Shown in pieces: positions 1 through 8,369 of a stretch of 64,000 bases of DNA. The position numbers and the translations under genes were made by a program. The notes below the pieces were generated by a model. That model made no database searches. It saw only the letters and a list, made by a program, of their open reading frames with translations, and was not told the DNA's origin. Source of the DNA: Synergistaceae bacterium (GTDB lineage: Bacteria; Synergistota; Synergistia; Synergistales; Aminobacteriaceae); NCBI GenBank assembly GCA_017439345.1, contig JAFSJJ010000016.1, positions 97,970 to 161,969 on the forward strand, in the 5' to 3' direction. Numbering within the stretch: the stretch's first letter is position 1; each line of letters starts with the position of its first letter.

Positions 1-121
1 GTTCTGCGTTATCCTGTTTCAAGTCCGCAAGTACTACATGCTTTCCTGCTCCGACCCTGCGCGCTATTGCCTGACCGATTGAGCCTGCTCCCAAGAGTAC
101 AACGACATCTTTTTTACTCAT
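1..121 (-). CDS. SDR-family oxidoreductase, N-terminal fragment
   Basis: The ATG is at 121 on the minus strand and the gene runs off the left edge, leaving about 40 codons. The visible N-terminus holds a Rossmann nucleotide-binding loop (VVLLGAGSIGQAIA, the GxxxGxG pattern of short-chain dehydrogenases) followed by VVLADL, whose acidic residue at the end of beta-2 suggests NAD preference. GGGTGAT lies about 7 nt before the ATG. It follows the cupin gene with a 14-nt gap on the same strand, so it is probably the second gene of the transcript that starts at the MerR-type promoter at 645-675. The substrate cannot be told from this fragment. Confidence 0.75.
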   Translation of the reverse strand, partial: MSKKDVVVLLGAGSIGQAIARRVGAGKHVVLADLKQDNAE

Positions 122-135
122 ATTAATATCACCCG

Positions 136-615
136 TTATTTTAATTTCCCGTACTCTTCAGCCGGTAAAAATCCGTGCCACGTTGTTTTAGAATCTTCGC
201 CGGGGACTTCTATAGCTATATGCTGAAACCATGAGTCCTTTGCTGCTCCGTGCCAGTGCTTTACATTCGCGGGAATATTCACGACATCGCCGGGCTTTAA
301 CTCCTGAGCCTCTTTGCCGTCTTCCTGATAATAACCGCGTCCCGAAATTGCGATTAAGATTTGTCCGCCGCCTTTAGAAGCGTGATGAATGTGCCACTCA
401 TTATAGCTCCCAGGTTCAAAAGTTACGTTGAAGATTCCGACCTGTTCAAGCGACAACGGATATAAAAAACTTTTTCCCGTGAAGTGTTCTCCTGCTATGT
501 TATTAAGAGTTCCGGCCGGAATTATTTTGCTCAAGTAGTCCGGCATTACTTCAGCACAGGCAAAACCGGTTAACAGCGTAAGAAATAACAAAGACGATAA
601 AAATTTTTTGAGCAT
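136..615 (-). CDS. Secreted cupin-domain protein
   Basis: A 159-residue single-domain cupin with an N-terminal Sec signal peptide (Lys-rich start, hydrophobic LLFLTLLTG, AxA-like cleavage before EVMPDY). Cupin motif 1 is WHIHHASKGGGQILIAISG, with the His-x-His metal ligands. Motif 2 is PGDVVNIPANVKHWHG, with the third His. Such small cupins often accompany carboxymuconolactone-decarboxylase-like proteins in aldehyde or aromatic stress loci, which is the context here. It is expressed from the promoter at 645-675, with AGGAGGT about 8 nt before the ATG, and is followed by the SDR gene. The fold and export are clear from the sequence. The reaction is unknown, and it may be an enzyme or a small-molecule binder. 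Confidence 0.85.
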   Translation of the reverse strand: MLKKFLSSLLFLTLLTGFACAEVMPDYLSKIIPAGTLNNIAGEHFTGKSFLYPLSLEQVGIFNVTFEPGSYNEWHIHHASKGGGQILIAISGRGYYQEDGKEAQELKPGDVVNIPANVKHWHGAAKDSWFQHIAIEVPGEDSKTTWHGFLPAEEYGKLK

Positions 616-644
616 GATATAACCTCCTGAAAATTTTTGCTAGA

Positions 645-675
645 ATACTAACAATCGATTTATACTATCGGTCAA
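645..675 (-). promoter_or_regulatory. MerR-type promoter of the cupin-SDR operon
   Basis: On the minus strand a -35 TTGACC (670-675) and a -10 TAGTAT (645-650) are separated by 19 bp. That overlong spacer is the hallmark of promoters activated by MerR-family DNA distortion. The -35 plus the first five spacer bases (TTGACCGATAG) recur exactly at 3167-3177. The divergent merR gene starts about 30 bp away, and a possible promoter for it (TTGCTA 637-642, TATACT 661-666, plus strand) overlaps this element, so the regulator could also control itself. Confidence 0.7.
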
Positions 676-704
676 GCGTATATTTAAGGAGAATGAATAA
701 TATC

Positions 705-1112
705 ATGATTTACACAATGATGCAGGCCTGCGAACTAACCGGCATGACTTATCAGGGACTCAAATTTTACTGCAATGAAGGACTTGTCCCGAACGTCAAG
801 CGCGATAATATAAACCGCAGAATATTTGACGAGCGCGATATTGCATGGATTAAGAGCTTAACATGTCTCAAAAATTGCGGAATGAGCATTCAGGAAATGA
901 AGGACTACACGAAATTATGTCTTGAAGGATCGTCAACTATTCCGGAGAGACAGGCTATATTAAGCAGGAAACGTGAACAGCTTGAAAGAAGTATTGCAGC
1001 CCTTGAGTCTTCGATAGAGTACATAGACAAGAAGCAGGAATTTTATGAAGAAGTTCTTGAAGGCAAGAGAGAATATTTCAGTAATTTAATTCCGTGTTCA
1101 TGTCAAAAATAA
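705..1112 (+). CDS. MerR-family transcriptional regulator
   Basis: About 135 residues. The N-terminal winged helix begins MIYTMMQACELTGMTYQGLK and continues into FYCNEGLVPNVKRDNINRRIF, the usual MerR HTH and wing. A long C-terminal dimerisation coiled coil (roughly residues 75-120) follows, ending in a Cys-x-Cys tail. An upstream in-frame ATG at 693 sits one base after AAGGAG and is unlikely. ATG 705 fits the family start better. It lies between two clusters whose promoters have matching 19-bp spacers. In Bacillus the MerR-type AdhR controls aldehyde-stress genes including a carboxymuconolactone-decarboxylase homologue. A similar redox or aldehyde-sensing role through its several cysteines is inferred. 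Confidence 0.85.
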   Translation: MIYTMMQACELTGMTYQGLKFYCNEGLVPNVKRDNINRRIFDERDIAWIKSLTCLKNCGMSIQEMKDYTKLCLEGSSTIPERQAILSRKREQLERSIAALESSIEYIDKKQEFYEEVLEGKREYFSNLIPCSCQK

Positions 1113-1115
1113 AAA

Positions 1116-1156
1116 CAGCCTCCGATTAAAAGTTAAAAGATTAAAATCAGAAGCTG
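1116..1156 (-). terminator. Rho-independent terminator after the CMD gene
   Basis: On the minus strand CAGCTTCTGATT pairs with AATCGGAGGCTG (12 bp, two G-U pairs) and is followed by TTTTTATTTTT. The two wobble pairs become mismatches on the plus strand, so it mainly ends the leftward transcript from the gene at 1186-2022. It also lies 3 nt after the merR stop codon and may act in both directions. Confidence 0.65.
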
Positions 1157-1185
1157 CTCTAAAAAATTTTCAGATTGATTATTAA

Positions 1186-2022
1186 TTATTTCTTGCGCTC
1201 ATTAAAAACTTCATTGGCAATCCTCAAAGCGTTTAACGTTCTCGGAAATCCTATATAGGGATTCATTGTCGTGATTACCCCGATAACTTCTTCTTGCGTT
1301 GCACCGGAGTCAAGAGTCCCTATTACGTGCGATTTATACTGCGCTTCAGCTGTTCCAAGCGTGCCTATTACTGCCATTGTCAACATTTCACGCATTTTAT
1401 AATTCAGAGTCCCTCTTGTATAAGTATCTCCGAAACAAAATGCTGAAAGATTATCCTGCAAATGTTTCTGATAGTCAGGAGTCGAGTCTCTCATTTTGTT
1501 AATGCGTTCTCCGTATGCGTTGACCTGAAAAGCTAATCCCTTCTCGAACCTGTCCGAGTCCGTCGTAGTTCCCTGATTCTCAAGAGGCAGCTTTATCCCG
1601 TTATCCTCGAAGACTTCATTAGCGACATCAAGGGCCTCGAAAACTTTCGGAAATCCGATATAGGGCGCAACATGATACAACGCTTCACGAATCTCAATAG
1701 GCTTGACGTTCAAAGCAAGTGAACCTTCAACAGCGCGCTTCAGAAATTTATAGTTCTGGTTAGTCGTAAGCACCACGATTGTAATTAATTGGCGTTCTGT
1801 GTCAGTGAGCTTTATCTGCCGTGATAAATCGCCGTAAATATATTTTTTCATGACTGCGAATAATTCAGGGTCTTCTTTCTCTGAGTCAAAAATTTTATTT
1901 CCGTGCATCTTCGTATAATTCTCATCGGCAAGTTTAGCTCTGTCATAGCCTTCTAACGTACTCGCAAATACAGACATGGCGGATAACATTAAACACAACG
2001 CAGAAATTATTACGATTCTCAT
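1186..2022 (-). CDS. Secreted tandem carboxymuconolactone-decarboxylase-like protein
   Basis: 278 residues with a Sec signal peptide (MRIVIISALCLMLSAMSVFA). Two copies of the AhpD/CMD-like helical domain follow, at roughly residues 50-150 and 170-275. Both end in a near-identical pattern: YIGFPKVFEALDVANEVFED in the first and YIGFPRTLNALRIANEVFNE in the second. No CxxC peroxidase pair typical of AhpD is present, so peroxidase activity is doubtful. The gene is 3 nt downstream of the hydrolase gene and shares its MerR-type promoter at 3147-3177. The family is clear. The substrate is unknown, and a periplasmic detoxification role is inferred from the neighbours. Confidence 0.85.
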   Translation of the reverse strand: MRIVIISALCLMLSAMSVFASTLEGYDRAKLADENYTKMHGNKIFDSEKEDPELFAVMKKYIYGDLSRQIKLTDTERQLITIVVLTTNQNYKFLKRAVEGSLALNVKPIEIREALYHVAPYIGFPKVFEALDVANEVFEDNGIKLPLENQGTTTDSDRFEKGLAFQVNAYGERINKMRDSTPDYQKHLQDNLSAFCFGDTYTRGTLNYKMREMLTMAVIGTLGTAEAQYKSHVIGTLDSGATQEEVIGVITTMNPYIGFPRTLNALRIANEVFNERKK

Positions 2023-2025
2023 GAA

Positions 2026-3114
2026 TTAAAGAGTCCTCCCGAAAAATTCTTTGAGTTTGCTGACTTCCTGCTCTACAAATTCAGGAACATAATAAGTCTG
2101 GATATGATACGCACCGGGAATCAAGAATAATTCTTTGTCATCAGTCCCTGAAGCCTTCTCGATAGCGTCTTCGCTCATGTAAAGAGAGTCCGCGATACTT
2201 CCTGCCATCATCAATAAAGGCACGTTGATTAATTTCACATTGTCAGCAGCGTCCCACATCATTAACTCGCTGAGACTTGCACGGGTATATTCAAACGTTG
2301 AGTTTGGGTGCCTGTGAGTCTTTCCGTAATATTTCATGCCTTCACGGTAAAGATCATTTGCGATTTTTGCAATGCCTTCATCAGTCAGAGCGTCAAAATC
2401 TACTGTACCAGCTGCCAAAATTTCGCCCTTTATCTGAGCCGACCTCGCTTCACTGGCCTGCTTTAATCTCTCCTGAACGTCTTTAATCTGCGCGCTCATG
2501 TAACCTTCACGTCTGACTCTTCCTGAGTTGAACATGCTCAACGTTGCAACAGCTTTGACTCGTTTTTCAGACTTTGCAGCGTTCAGGGTATAACCGCCTC
2601 CCCCGCAGATTCCTAACATGCCGATTCGATTTATATCTACTCCGGGATAAATCGTTAATAAATCGACCATGCCGTGAATATCTTCTGTCCTAAAAAACGG
2701 AATATCTGTATGTCTGGGTTCTCCTCCGCTCTCACCTTGATAGGCAGCATCAGCCGCTACAGTTATATAGCCTAACTCAGCGAGCCTCTGGGCAAAGAGT
2801 CCTGCAACCTGTTCTTTGACTCCGCCGTTGGGATGAGCTACAGTAACAGCAGGATATTTTTTAGACGCGTCATAATCCGCCGGTGTGTAGACATTCGCAG
2901 CGATCTTGATTCCGTTAAGCTCGTAACTAATAGGGTGAACGTTGACCTTGCCTTTTACGTTCTCAGTTAATGCCCCGCCGTAGACAAAACCGAATTGATT
3001 TCCGTTATAGGGTGTAGGCTTTCTCTCCTCGAAACTCTTAACAGGCTTCATGTCAGCAAACGCTGTCCCTGAAAGCGCGAATAACATAACTATTAAACAT
3101 ATTGTAATTCTCAC
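2026..3114 (-). CDS. Secreted alpha/beta hydrolase (YcjY/dienelactone-hydrolase-like)
   Basis: The start is placed at GTG 3114, giving 362 residues. GGAGG lies 9 nt upstream, the promoter -10 is at 3147-3152, and the first residues (MRITICLIVMLFALSGTAFA) form a clean signal peptide like that of the next gene. A longer reading frame reaching 3222 would start upstream of the promoter. The nucleophile elbow is LGICGGGGYTLNAA, with Cys in place of Ser as in dienelactone hydrolases and YcjY-like proteins. A late Asp (AGSIADSLY) and His (GAYHIQTYY) could complete the triad. The substrate is not known. It is co-transcribed with the tandem CMD protein. Confidence 0.85.
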   Translation of the reverse strand: MRITICLIVMLFALSGTAFADMKPVKSFEERKPTPYNGNQFGFVYGGALTENVKGKVNVHPISYELNGIKIAANVYTPADYDASKKYPAVTVAHPNGGVKEQVAGLFAQRLAELGYITVAADAAYQGESGGEPRHTDIPFFRTEDIHGMVDLLTIYPGVDINRIGMLGICGGGGYTLNAAKSEKRVKAVATLSMFNSGRVRREGYMSAQIKDVQERLKQASEARSAQIKGEILAAGTVDFDALTDEGIAKIANDLYREGMKYYGKTHRHPNSTFEYTRASLSELMMWDAADNVKLINVPLLMMAGSIADSLYMSEDAIEKASGTDDKELFLIPGAYHIQTYYVPEFVEQEVSKLKEFFGRTL

Positions 3115-3146
3115 GATAAACGGCCTCCGTAATAAAAATTTTCGTG

Positions 3147-3177
3147 AGTATAACAACAGGTTGTAGCTATCGGTCAA
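3147..3177 (-). promoter_or_regulatory. MerR-type promoter of the hydrolase-CMD operon
   Basis: On the minus strand -35 TTGACC (3172-3177), a 19-bp spacer and -10 TATACT (3147-3152). The spacer holds a perfect inverted repeat ACAAC-CT-GTTGT, the expected shape of a MerR operator. The first 11 bases match the promoter at 645-675 exactly. Further shared spacer positions (the pattern AA.C..TTGT) support one regulator, presumably the MerR protein at 705-1112, controlling both. Confidence 0.75.
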
Positions 3178-3181
3178 ATTT

Positions 3182-3805
3182 TTACTTCCTTGCAAGAACC
3201 ATCGTCCACGCAAATAAATCATGATGAGAAGCTCTTACTTCAGAAAATCCTGAGTGTCTCAAATATTTTTCGAGTTCAACAGGTGTATAAGTGTTCATGC
3301 CGTCAATTCTCTGCTTGAACCATTGAGTAATTTTGTCTTCGCCGTCAGATTCGCAGACTATCATGAAGTACCCGCCGTTTTTTAATATCCCTGCAACATT
3401 CCTGAAGCATTTATCAAGGTCAGGCCAGAAATATATGGTCTCAAAGGCAGCAGCTAAATCAAATTTTCCGGCTTCAAGTTTCAAGTCTGACACATCGCCT
3501 TCAATTACTGTCATTCTACCGGATTGAATCATTGCAGCGTTATTCTTCTTCGTCTTCTCGACTGACAAGGGCGAATAATCAACAGCTGTTAATTTTGCTT
3601 CAGGATATTTTTTCAGGAGTTCTCCGGCATCTCTTCCGTTTCCGCAGCCAAGTTCGGCTATTTCAAGAGGGGCAGGAATATCAAGCAGAGACATCGCCCA
3701 GTCCGCTATTTTCGAGTGTCCTAAACTCATTCCGTTAAGCATTAATTTCCCCAAAAATCCTTCAGGTTTCCTTGTCTGGTTAATAAACTTTCTGAAGAGT
3801 CCCAT
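3182..3805 (-). CDS. Class I SAM-dependent methyltransferase
   Basis: 207 residues from ATG 3805. The upstream ATG at 3823 overlaps the GGAGG that serves 3805 and is rejected. Motif I is IAELGCGNGRDAGELL, the post-I acidic residue is in LTAVDYSP, motif II is VIEGDVSDL, and motif III is GILKNGGYFMIV, all typical of a Rossmann-fold SAM methyltransferase. The insert YTPVELEKYLRHSGF resembles small-molecule (UbiE/Methyltransf_11 type) enzymes. It ends just before the MerR-type promoter of the next gene, so it is probably a separate transcript. The substrate is unknown. Confidence 0.85.
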   Translation of the reverse strand: MGLFRKFINQTRKPEGFLGKLMLNGMSLGHSKIADWAMSLLDIPAPLEIAELGCGNGRDAGELLKKYPEAKLTAVDYSPLSVEKTKKNNAAMIQSGRMTVIEGDVSDLKLEAGKFDLAAAFETIYFWPDLDKCFRNVAGILKNGGYFMIVCESDGEDKITQWFKQRIDGMNTYTPVELEKYLRHSGFSEVRASHHDLFAWTMVLARK

Positions 3806-3903
3806 AAAAAATTTTTCCTCCATTTAGTAATTAATAATTTAAGCATAATAAATAAAGAAAAAAGTTTTAGCCCTCAAAATTTTTATCATTATAACATTGC
3901 AAT

Positions 3904-3937
3904 AAAAAACTGCCTCACGCATTAAACATGAAGCAGT
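3904..3937 (-). terminator. Rho-independent terminator of the arg operon
   Basis: On the minus strand ACTGCTTCA pairs with TGAGGCAGT (9 bp including one U-G), the loop is 11 nt, and TTTTTTATT follows directly. It lies 27 nt after the argD stop codon. The wobble pair becomes a mismatch on the other strand, so it is directional. Confidence 0.75.
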
Positions 3938-3963
3938 AAATATATAACTCGTAACTTCAGAAC

Positions 3964-5124
3964 TTACTTGCAGCAGGTTTTAATCACATCAGCAGCCCTT
4001 GCTAATAAATCATCAGGAATATTCAGAGCCGGAAGAAGTCTCACCCTGTCTTTTGCAGTAAGACATAACACGCCGTTTTTCATGCACTCATTCACTACGT
4101 CTTTTGCGGGCTTTGAAGTCTTGAGTCCAATCATGAGTCCCATTCCTGAGACCTGCTCTATTCCCTGAGAATTTGCGAACGCGTCAAATAAAAATTTGCT
4201 CTTGACTCTGACACCTGATAATAATTTCTCGTCAATACGCTCAAGAATGCTTACGGCTCCGGCAGCTGCGACAGGATTCCCCCCGAAAGTCGAACCGTGA
4301 TCGCCGGGCTTTAACGTATCCTTGACCTTATCACCCATTAACGTAGCTCCGAAGGGAAGACCTCCCGCGAGTCCCTTTGCTGTCGAGACTACATCAGGCT
4401 GAATATCATAATTCATGTAGCTGTATAACATTCCTGAACGCCCGTTGCCTGTCTGGACTTCATCGACGATTAATATTATGTCATTATCCTTTGCAAAATC
4501 TGCAACTTTTTTCACGTAATCAGGATTTAAAGCAATGACTCCGCCCTCGCCTTGAACGCACTCTATCATGATCGCTGCTGTCTTGTGAATTTTCGCGTAT
4601 GACTCAATCTCGCTGAAATTGTCTGCCTCAGCATGAACGAATCCCGGAGTCAACGGCCTGAATAATTCGTGATAATGAACCTGCCCCGTAGCTGAAAGAG
4701 TCGTTAATGTCCTGCCGTGAAATGAATTTCTAAGAGTAATAATCGTGTAATAGTCCGGGCCTTTGGTGTCAGCCGCATATTTTCTAGCAACTTTTATAGC
4801 GCACTCGTTGGCTTCTGCCCCTGAATTCGAGAAAAATACGCGCTTCATTCCTGTACGTTCGCATAAAATCTTAGCGACCTTAACACAAGGCTCAGTGTAA
4901 TATAAATTTGACATGTGCTGAACCTTGCATAACTGCTCATAAACTGCACTGCGCCAAATTTCATCGCTGACTCCGAAAGAATTTACTGCTATTCCTGAAG
5001 TCATATCTATATAATCTTTTCCGTCAATGTCCGTAACTATCGAGCCATGACCCGAAACTATTACGATTGGGAATCTGTTATAAGTACCTGCAATATATTC
5101 TTTGTCCTGTTCCTGAATGTTCAT
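3964..5124 (-). CDS. argD: Acetylornithine aminotransferase
   Basis: A class III PLP aminotransferase that converts N-acetylglutamate semialdehyde to N-acetylornithine, using glutamate. The start is ATG 5124 (MNIQEQDKEYIAGTYNRFPI), 386 residues, with AGGAGG 12 nt upstream. An upstream in-frame start at 5175 lies inside argB and is unlikely. The motifs are in family order: SNSGAEANECAIKVAR, NSFHGRT, the PLP-ring Asp in LIVDEVQTGNGRSG, the Schiff-base Lys near residue 247 in STAKGLAGGLPFGA, and GSTFGGNPVAAAG. It is the last gene of argC-argB-argD. Confusion with succinylornithine or GABA transaminase is possible by sequence alone, but the operon settles the assignment. Confidence 0.93.
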   Translation of the reverse strand: MNIQEQDKEYIAGTYNRFPIVIVSGHGSIVTDIDGKDYIDMTSGIAVNSFGVSDEIWRSAVYEQLCKVQHMSNLYYTEPCVKVAKILCERTGMKRVFFSNSGAEANECAIKVARKYAADTKGPDYYTIITLRNSFHGRTLTTLSATGQVHYHELFRPLTPGFVHAEADNFSEIESYAKIHKTAAIMIECVQGEGGVIALNPDYVKKVADFAKDNDIILIVDEVQTGNGRSGMLYSYMNYDIQPDVVSTAKGLAGGLPFGATLMGDKVKDTLKPGDHGSTFGGNPVAAAGAVSILERIDEKLLSGVRVKSKFLFDAFANSQGIEQVSGMGLMIGLKTSKPAKDVVNECMKNGVLCLTAKDRVRLLPALNIPDDLLARAADVIKTCCK

Positions 5125-5143
5125 GAGTAATAAAATCCTCCTG

Positions 5144-5992
5144 TTACTTAACAAACATTGTGCCTGCTCCCTCATCTGTTAATAGCTCTATTAATATCGA
5201 GTGAGGGACTCTGCCGTCCATTATTATCACTTTATTAACGCCTTCTGTTATAGCTTTGATGCAGCATTCAGCCTTTGGAATCATTCCGCCTGATATGACT
5301 CCGGACTCTCTTAACTCTTGAGCCTCGTTAATGCTTATTTGCGATATTAAGCTCGAAGGGTCGTTGATGTCGCGTAAAATTCCTGCTATGTCGGTCATCA
5401 TGATTAATCTTTCAGCGTGTAAAGCTCCTGCAACGTATGCCGCTGCCGTATCTCCGTTGATGTTGTAAATTTCGCCGTCCTCACCTGCTGCTATAGTGCT
5501 TATGACCGGGATATAATTTTTCGCTAGCAAATCATTCACGCAGTCAGGATTTATTTTAGTGATTTCGCCTACAAGTCCGAGCCTTGAGTCTTTGCACTTG
5601 GCCTCTATTAATCTATCATCGATTCCAGAAAGTCCGATTGCCCGGCCTCCTTTTGACTCAAGCAAATTAACGAGCGATTTATTTACTTTGCCAGCTAATA
5701 CCATTTGAACAACATCAATAGTTTCTTGATCCGTGACTCTGAGTCCGTCAACAAATTCCGGTTTCTTGCCTAGTTTATTCATTAACGCGTTAATCTCCGG
5801 TCCGCCTCCGTGAACAAGGACTACTTTAACGCCCGTGAGCCACAGCAAAATAATATCTTCCATGACTTGCTGCTTTAAAGTCTCGCTGGTCATAGCATTT
5901 CCGCCGTACTTCACAACTACTGTTTTCCCTGTGTATTGCCTTATATACGGGAGAGCCTGAACGAGAATCCCCGCGCGTTCTGAAGCTGTCAT
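5144..5992 (-). CDS. argB: Acetylglutamate kinase
   Basis: 282 residues, amino-acid kinase family, phosphorylating N-acetylglutamate in arginine synthesis. Visible motifs are the nucleotide-binding VVKYGGNAM, the substrate loop VHGGGPEINALMNKLGKKPE, FVDGLRVTD and the C-terminal SGGMIPKAECC with its catalytic-region Lys. AGGAGG lies 9 nt before ATG 5992. The gene is 6 nt downstream of argC. No obvious N-terminal extension of the arginine-feedback type is present, because the protein starts about 20 residues before the first kinase motif. That point is only suggestive. Confidence 0.95.
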   Translation of the reverse strand: MTASERAGILVQALPYIRQYTGKTVVVKYGGNAMTSETLKQQVMEDIILLWLTGVKVVLVHGGGPEINALMNKLGKKPEFVDGLRVTDQETIDVVQMVLAGKVNKSLVNLLESKGGRAIGLSGIDDRLIEAKCKDSRLGLVGEITKINPDCVNDLLAKNYIPVISTIAAGEDGEIYNINGDTAAAYVAGALHAERLIMMTDIAGILRDINDPSSLISQISINEAQELRESGVISGGMIPKAECCIKAITEGVNKVIIMDGRVPHSILIELLTDEGAGTMFVK

Positions 5993-5998
5993 GTTATC

Positions 5999-6934
5999 TT
6001 ACCTCCTGAGCTTGAGTCCTGTTGACTCATCGATATGCATTAATATATTCATGTTCTGGATTGCTGCACCTGAAGCACCCTTGCCGAGATTATCGAATCT
6101 GGAAATTAATAATATTCGCTCATCGTTGCCTTTAACGATAATTTCTAGATCATCAAAACCTGCGAACGCTCCGGCTGAGATAAACGCTCCTTCATTGAAA
6201 GAGTCAGACTCAGAATAATAAACAAGTCCGGATTTGTAATAATCAGCATAGACTTTCTTGATGTCGTTAATATTGCCGTTAATATCATTGCCGTAAAGTG
6301 TAATAGTAACTTCCATTCCTGCATAATAATCGCAGACTATCGGGCAGAATATCGGAGCATTCACTAACCCGCACAACTTTTGCATTTCCGGTAAGTGCTT
6401 ATGACTCTGTGAAATTCCGTACTGTCTGGGAGCGTCAAGCAATTTATTTCGGTCAGGTGATTCGTACTCAGCAATCATCTTTTTCCCTCCGCCTGAGTAG
6501 CCGGTTAATGAGAAGCATGAAAGTTTTGCAGTATTCTTTATGATTCCCTTCTGAACTAGGGGAGCAGCTAACACTATGAAACCTGTAGCATGACAGCCGG
6601 GATTTGCTACACGTTTTGAGGCTTGAATTTTCTCTCTTTGGCCTTCGAGTTCAGGAAGTCCGTACACCCAGTTATCATTAACCCTGTGAGCCGTTGACGT
6701 GTCAATAATTGCAGTGTGTGAATTCTCAACGAGTGAAGCCGACTCTTTTGCTGCGTCATCAGGTAAACACAAGAACGCTATATCAGAATTATTTAATGCG
6801 TCACGTCTTGCGTTAGAATCTTTTCGTAACTCGTCAGATAATGTGATTAACTCAATGTCTTCGCGCTGTGAAAGTCTCTCGTGAATCCTGAGTCCTGTAG
6901 TTCCTGCGCTGCCGTCAATAAAAATCTTAGTCAT
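5999..6934 (-). CDS. argC: N-acetyl-gamma-glutamyl-phosphate reductase (short type 2)
   Basis: 311 residues from ATG 6934. A GTG at 6949 overlaps the GGAG and is rejected. The enzyme reduces N-acetylglutamyl phosphate with NADPH. The N-terminal Rossmann loop is IFIDGSAGTTGLRIHERL. The catalytic Cys is in RVANPGCHATGFIVLA and the His region is SQSHKHLPEM. The length and N-terminus match the short type 2 ArgC rather than the roughly 345-residue type 1. It is the first gene of the operon, directly behind a consensus promoter. No argJ, argA, argF, argG or argH is in the window, so the pathway is completed elsewhere. Confidence 0.93.
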   Translation of the reverse strand: MTKIFIDGSAGTTGLRIHERLSQREDIELITLSDELRKDSNARRDALNNSDIAFLCLPDDAAKESASLVENSHTAIIDTSTAHRVNDNWVYGLPELEGQREKIQASKRVANPGCHATGFIVLAAPLVQKGIIKNTAKLSCFSLTGYSGGGKKMIAEYESPDRNKLLDAPRQYGISQSHKHLPEMQKLCGLVNAPIFCPIVCDYYAGMEVTITLYGNDINGNINDIKKVYADYYKSGLVYYSESDSFNEGAFISAGAFAGFDDLEIIVKGNDERILLISRFDNLGKGASGAAIQNMNILMHIDESTGLKLRR

Positions 6935-6972
6935 GAAATTATCTATCACTCCATAAAATTTTAATTTCGCGT

Positions 6973-7002
6973 ATTATAAATGAAAAGTGAATTTTTTGTC
7001 AA
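6973..7002 (-). promoter_or_regulatory. Sigma-70 promoter of argCBD
   Basis: On the minus strand a perfect -35 TTGACA (6997-7002) and perfect -10 TATAAT (6973-6978) with an 18-bp spacer, between mnmE and argC. Two GTGAATT words on the plus strand (6988 onward and 7010 onward) overlap and flank it. They resemble half of an ArgR box (TGAAT....ATTCA), so ArgR control is possible but not shown. Confidence 0.75.
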
Positions 7003-7034
7003 AAGTTTTGTGAATTAGTGAACGGTAATTAAAT

Positions 7035-8369
7035 TTATTTTCCGACACAGAACCTATTAAACATGTTGTCTAATAACTCATCGCCCGCGTCTAGGCCAAG
7101 TACCCGCAGTAATAATATTCTTGCTGAGTTAATTAGCCCTGCTGTGATGTCCTCGCCCTCTTGATTTATGATTGAATGCCTTGCTTCTGTGAGTGAAATT
7201 AGACTCTCTCTCAGGTCTTCAAGCTGTCCTGCTGAGATATTAAGCCCGTTCGTTAATAAAGAGTCATTGCAGGATTTCTCGTATATTAACGCTTTGAGTT
7301 CATCGAGTCCCGTTAAAGTCTTTGCTGATACATAAACTTTTTCGCATGAAGTATTTACTTGAGTCGTTACCGGTGTCAAGTCTGCTTTGTTGAAGATTAA
7401 TATAGTTCTTGAAGAGTCAAGAGAGTCAATAAAATTTTTCTCGTCCTGAGTTAATCCCCGTGAGCTGTCTATCACGTAAAGGCACAAATCAGAGTTCGTT
7501 AATGCCTCTTGAGCGAGCTTTACCCCTTGAGCCTCGATAACGTTATCAGTGTCCCTGAGTCCTGCTGTATCTGACAATGTAACCGGCAGACCGTTAATGA
7601 TAATGCCCTCTTGAATAATATCTCGTGTAGTGCCGGGTATGTCCGTAACGATTGCGCGATTCTTTCGTAAGAGTGCGTTAAGTAATGATGACTTGCCCAC
7701 GTTCGGCGAACCTGCAATAACTGCCTTGATTCCGTTCTGAAGCGTCAAACCTGCCTGACAGCGCGATAATAAATCCCTAAGACGTGTGATAACTCCTTCA
7801 AGTTCAGGAAGTACAGAGTCATTAAATGCTTCTCCTTCCGGGAAATCTAAATTTATCTCGATGTTACTCTGTATGTTCAATATTTCACCGTGAATGTGCT
7901 TTATCTCCCCTGAAAGTTCGCCTGTTAGAGTCCTTGCTGCCGCGTGGAGTGCTTCGAGGCTCTTTGACTTGATGAGGCTTAAGACTCCTTCTGCCTGTGA
8001 TAAGTCTATTCGTGAGTTAATAAATGCCCGTCTCGTGAATTCTCCGGGCTGGGCTAATCTTGCACCGTTCGAGAGCAATAACTCTAAACATGTTCGAGCT
8101 ATCAATATTCCCCCGTGAGTGTGAATCTCGCAAATGTCTTCGCCCGTGTAAGTCTTAGGCTTCGTGAAGTGAACTGCTAATACTCGATCGATTATATTAC
8201 CAGACTCATCTATTAAGTTCGTTAAATATAATTTTCCTGATGAGTCAAAATTTTTTCGCGTTAAGAATTTCCCTGCAATATTAAAAGCGTCAGGCCCGGA
8301 GACCCTGATTATTGCGATGCCTCCTTCGCCCAACGCCGTAGAAATTGCCGCGATTGTGTCATTGAGCAT
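7035..8369 (-). CDS. mnmE: tRNA modification GTPase MnmE
   Basis: 444 residues. With MnmG it makes the cmnm5 modification at U34 of certain tRNAs. The N-terminal formyl-THF-binding domain starts DTIAAISTALGEGGIAIIRV. The GTPase domain, inserted in a helical domain, has the P-loop GSPNVGKSS (near residue 223), G2 TDIPGTTRD, G3 DTAG and G4 NKAD. The protein ends in FCVGK, the conserved C-terminal Cys motif usually read FCIGK. Its ATG follows the stop codon of the upstream gene directly (TAA then ATG), so the two are translationally coupled. Confidence 0.95.
   Translation of the reverse strand: MLNDTIAAISTALGEGGIAIIRVSGPDAFNIAGKFLTRKNFDSSGKLYLTNLIDESGNIIDRVLAVHFTKPKTYTGEDICEIHTHGGILIARTCLELLLSNGARLAQPGEFTRRAFINSRIDLSQAEGVLSLIKSKSLEALHAAARTLTGELSGEIKHIHGEILNIQSNIEINLDFPEGEAFNDSVLPELEGVITRLRDLLSRCQAGLTLQNGIKAVIAGSPNVGKSSLLNALLRKNRAIVTDIPGTTRDIIQEGIIINGLPVTLSDTAGLRDTDNVIEAQGVKLAQEALTNSDLCLYVIDSSRGLTQDEKNFIDSLDSSRTILIFNKADLTPVTTQVNTSCEKVYVSAKTLTGLDELKALIYEKSCNDSLLTNGLNISAGQLEDLRESLISLTEARHSIINQEGEDITAGLINSARILLLRVLGLDAGDELLDNMFNRFCVGK

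Noticed and set aside
3115..3222. N-terminal extension of the YcjY-like hydrolase
   Set aside because: It lies upstream of the promoter -10 at 3147-3152 in part, overlaps the methyltransferase end and would bury the signal peptide.
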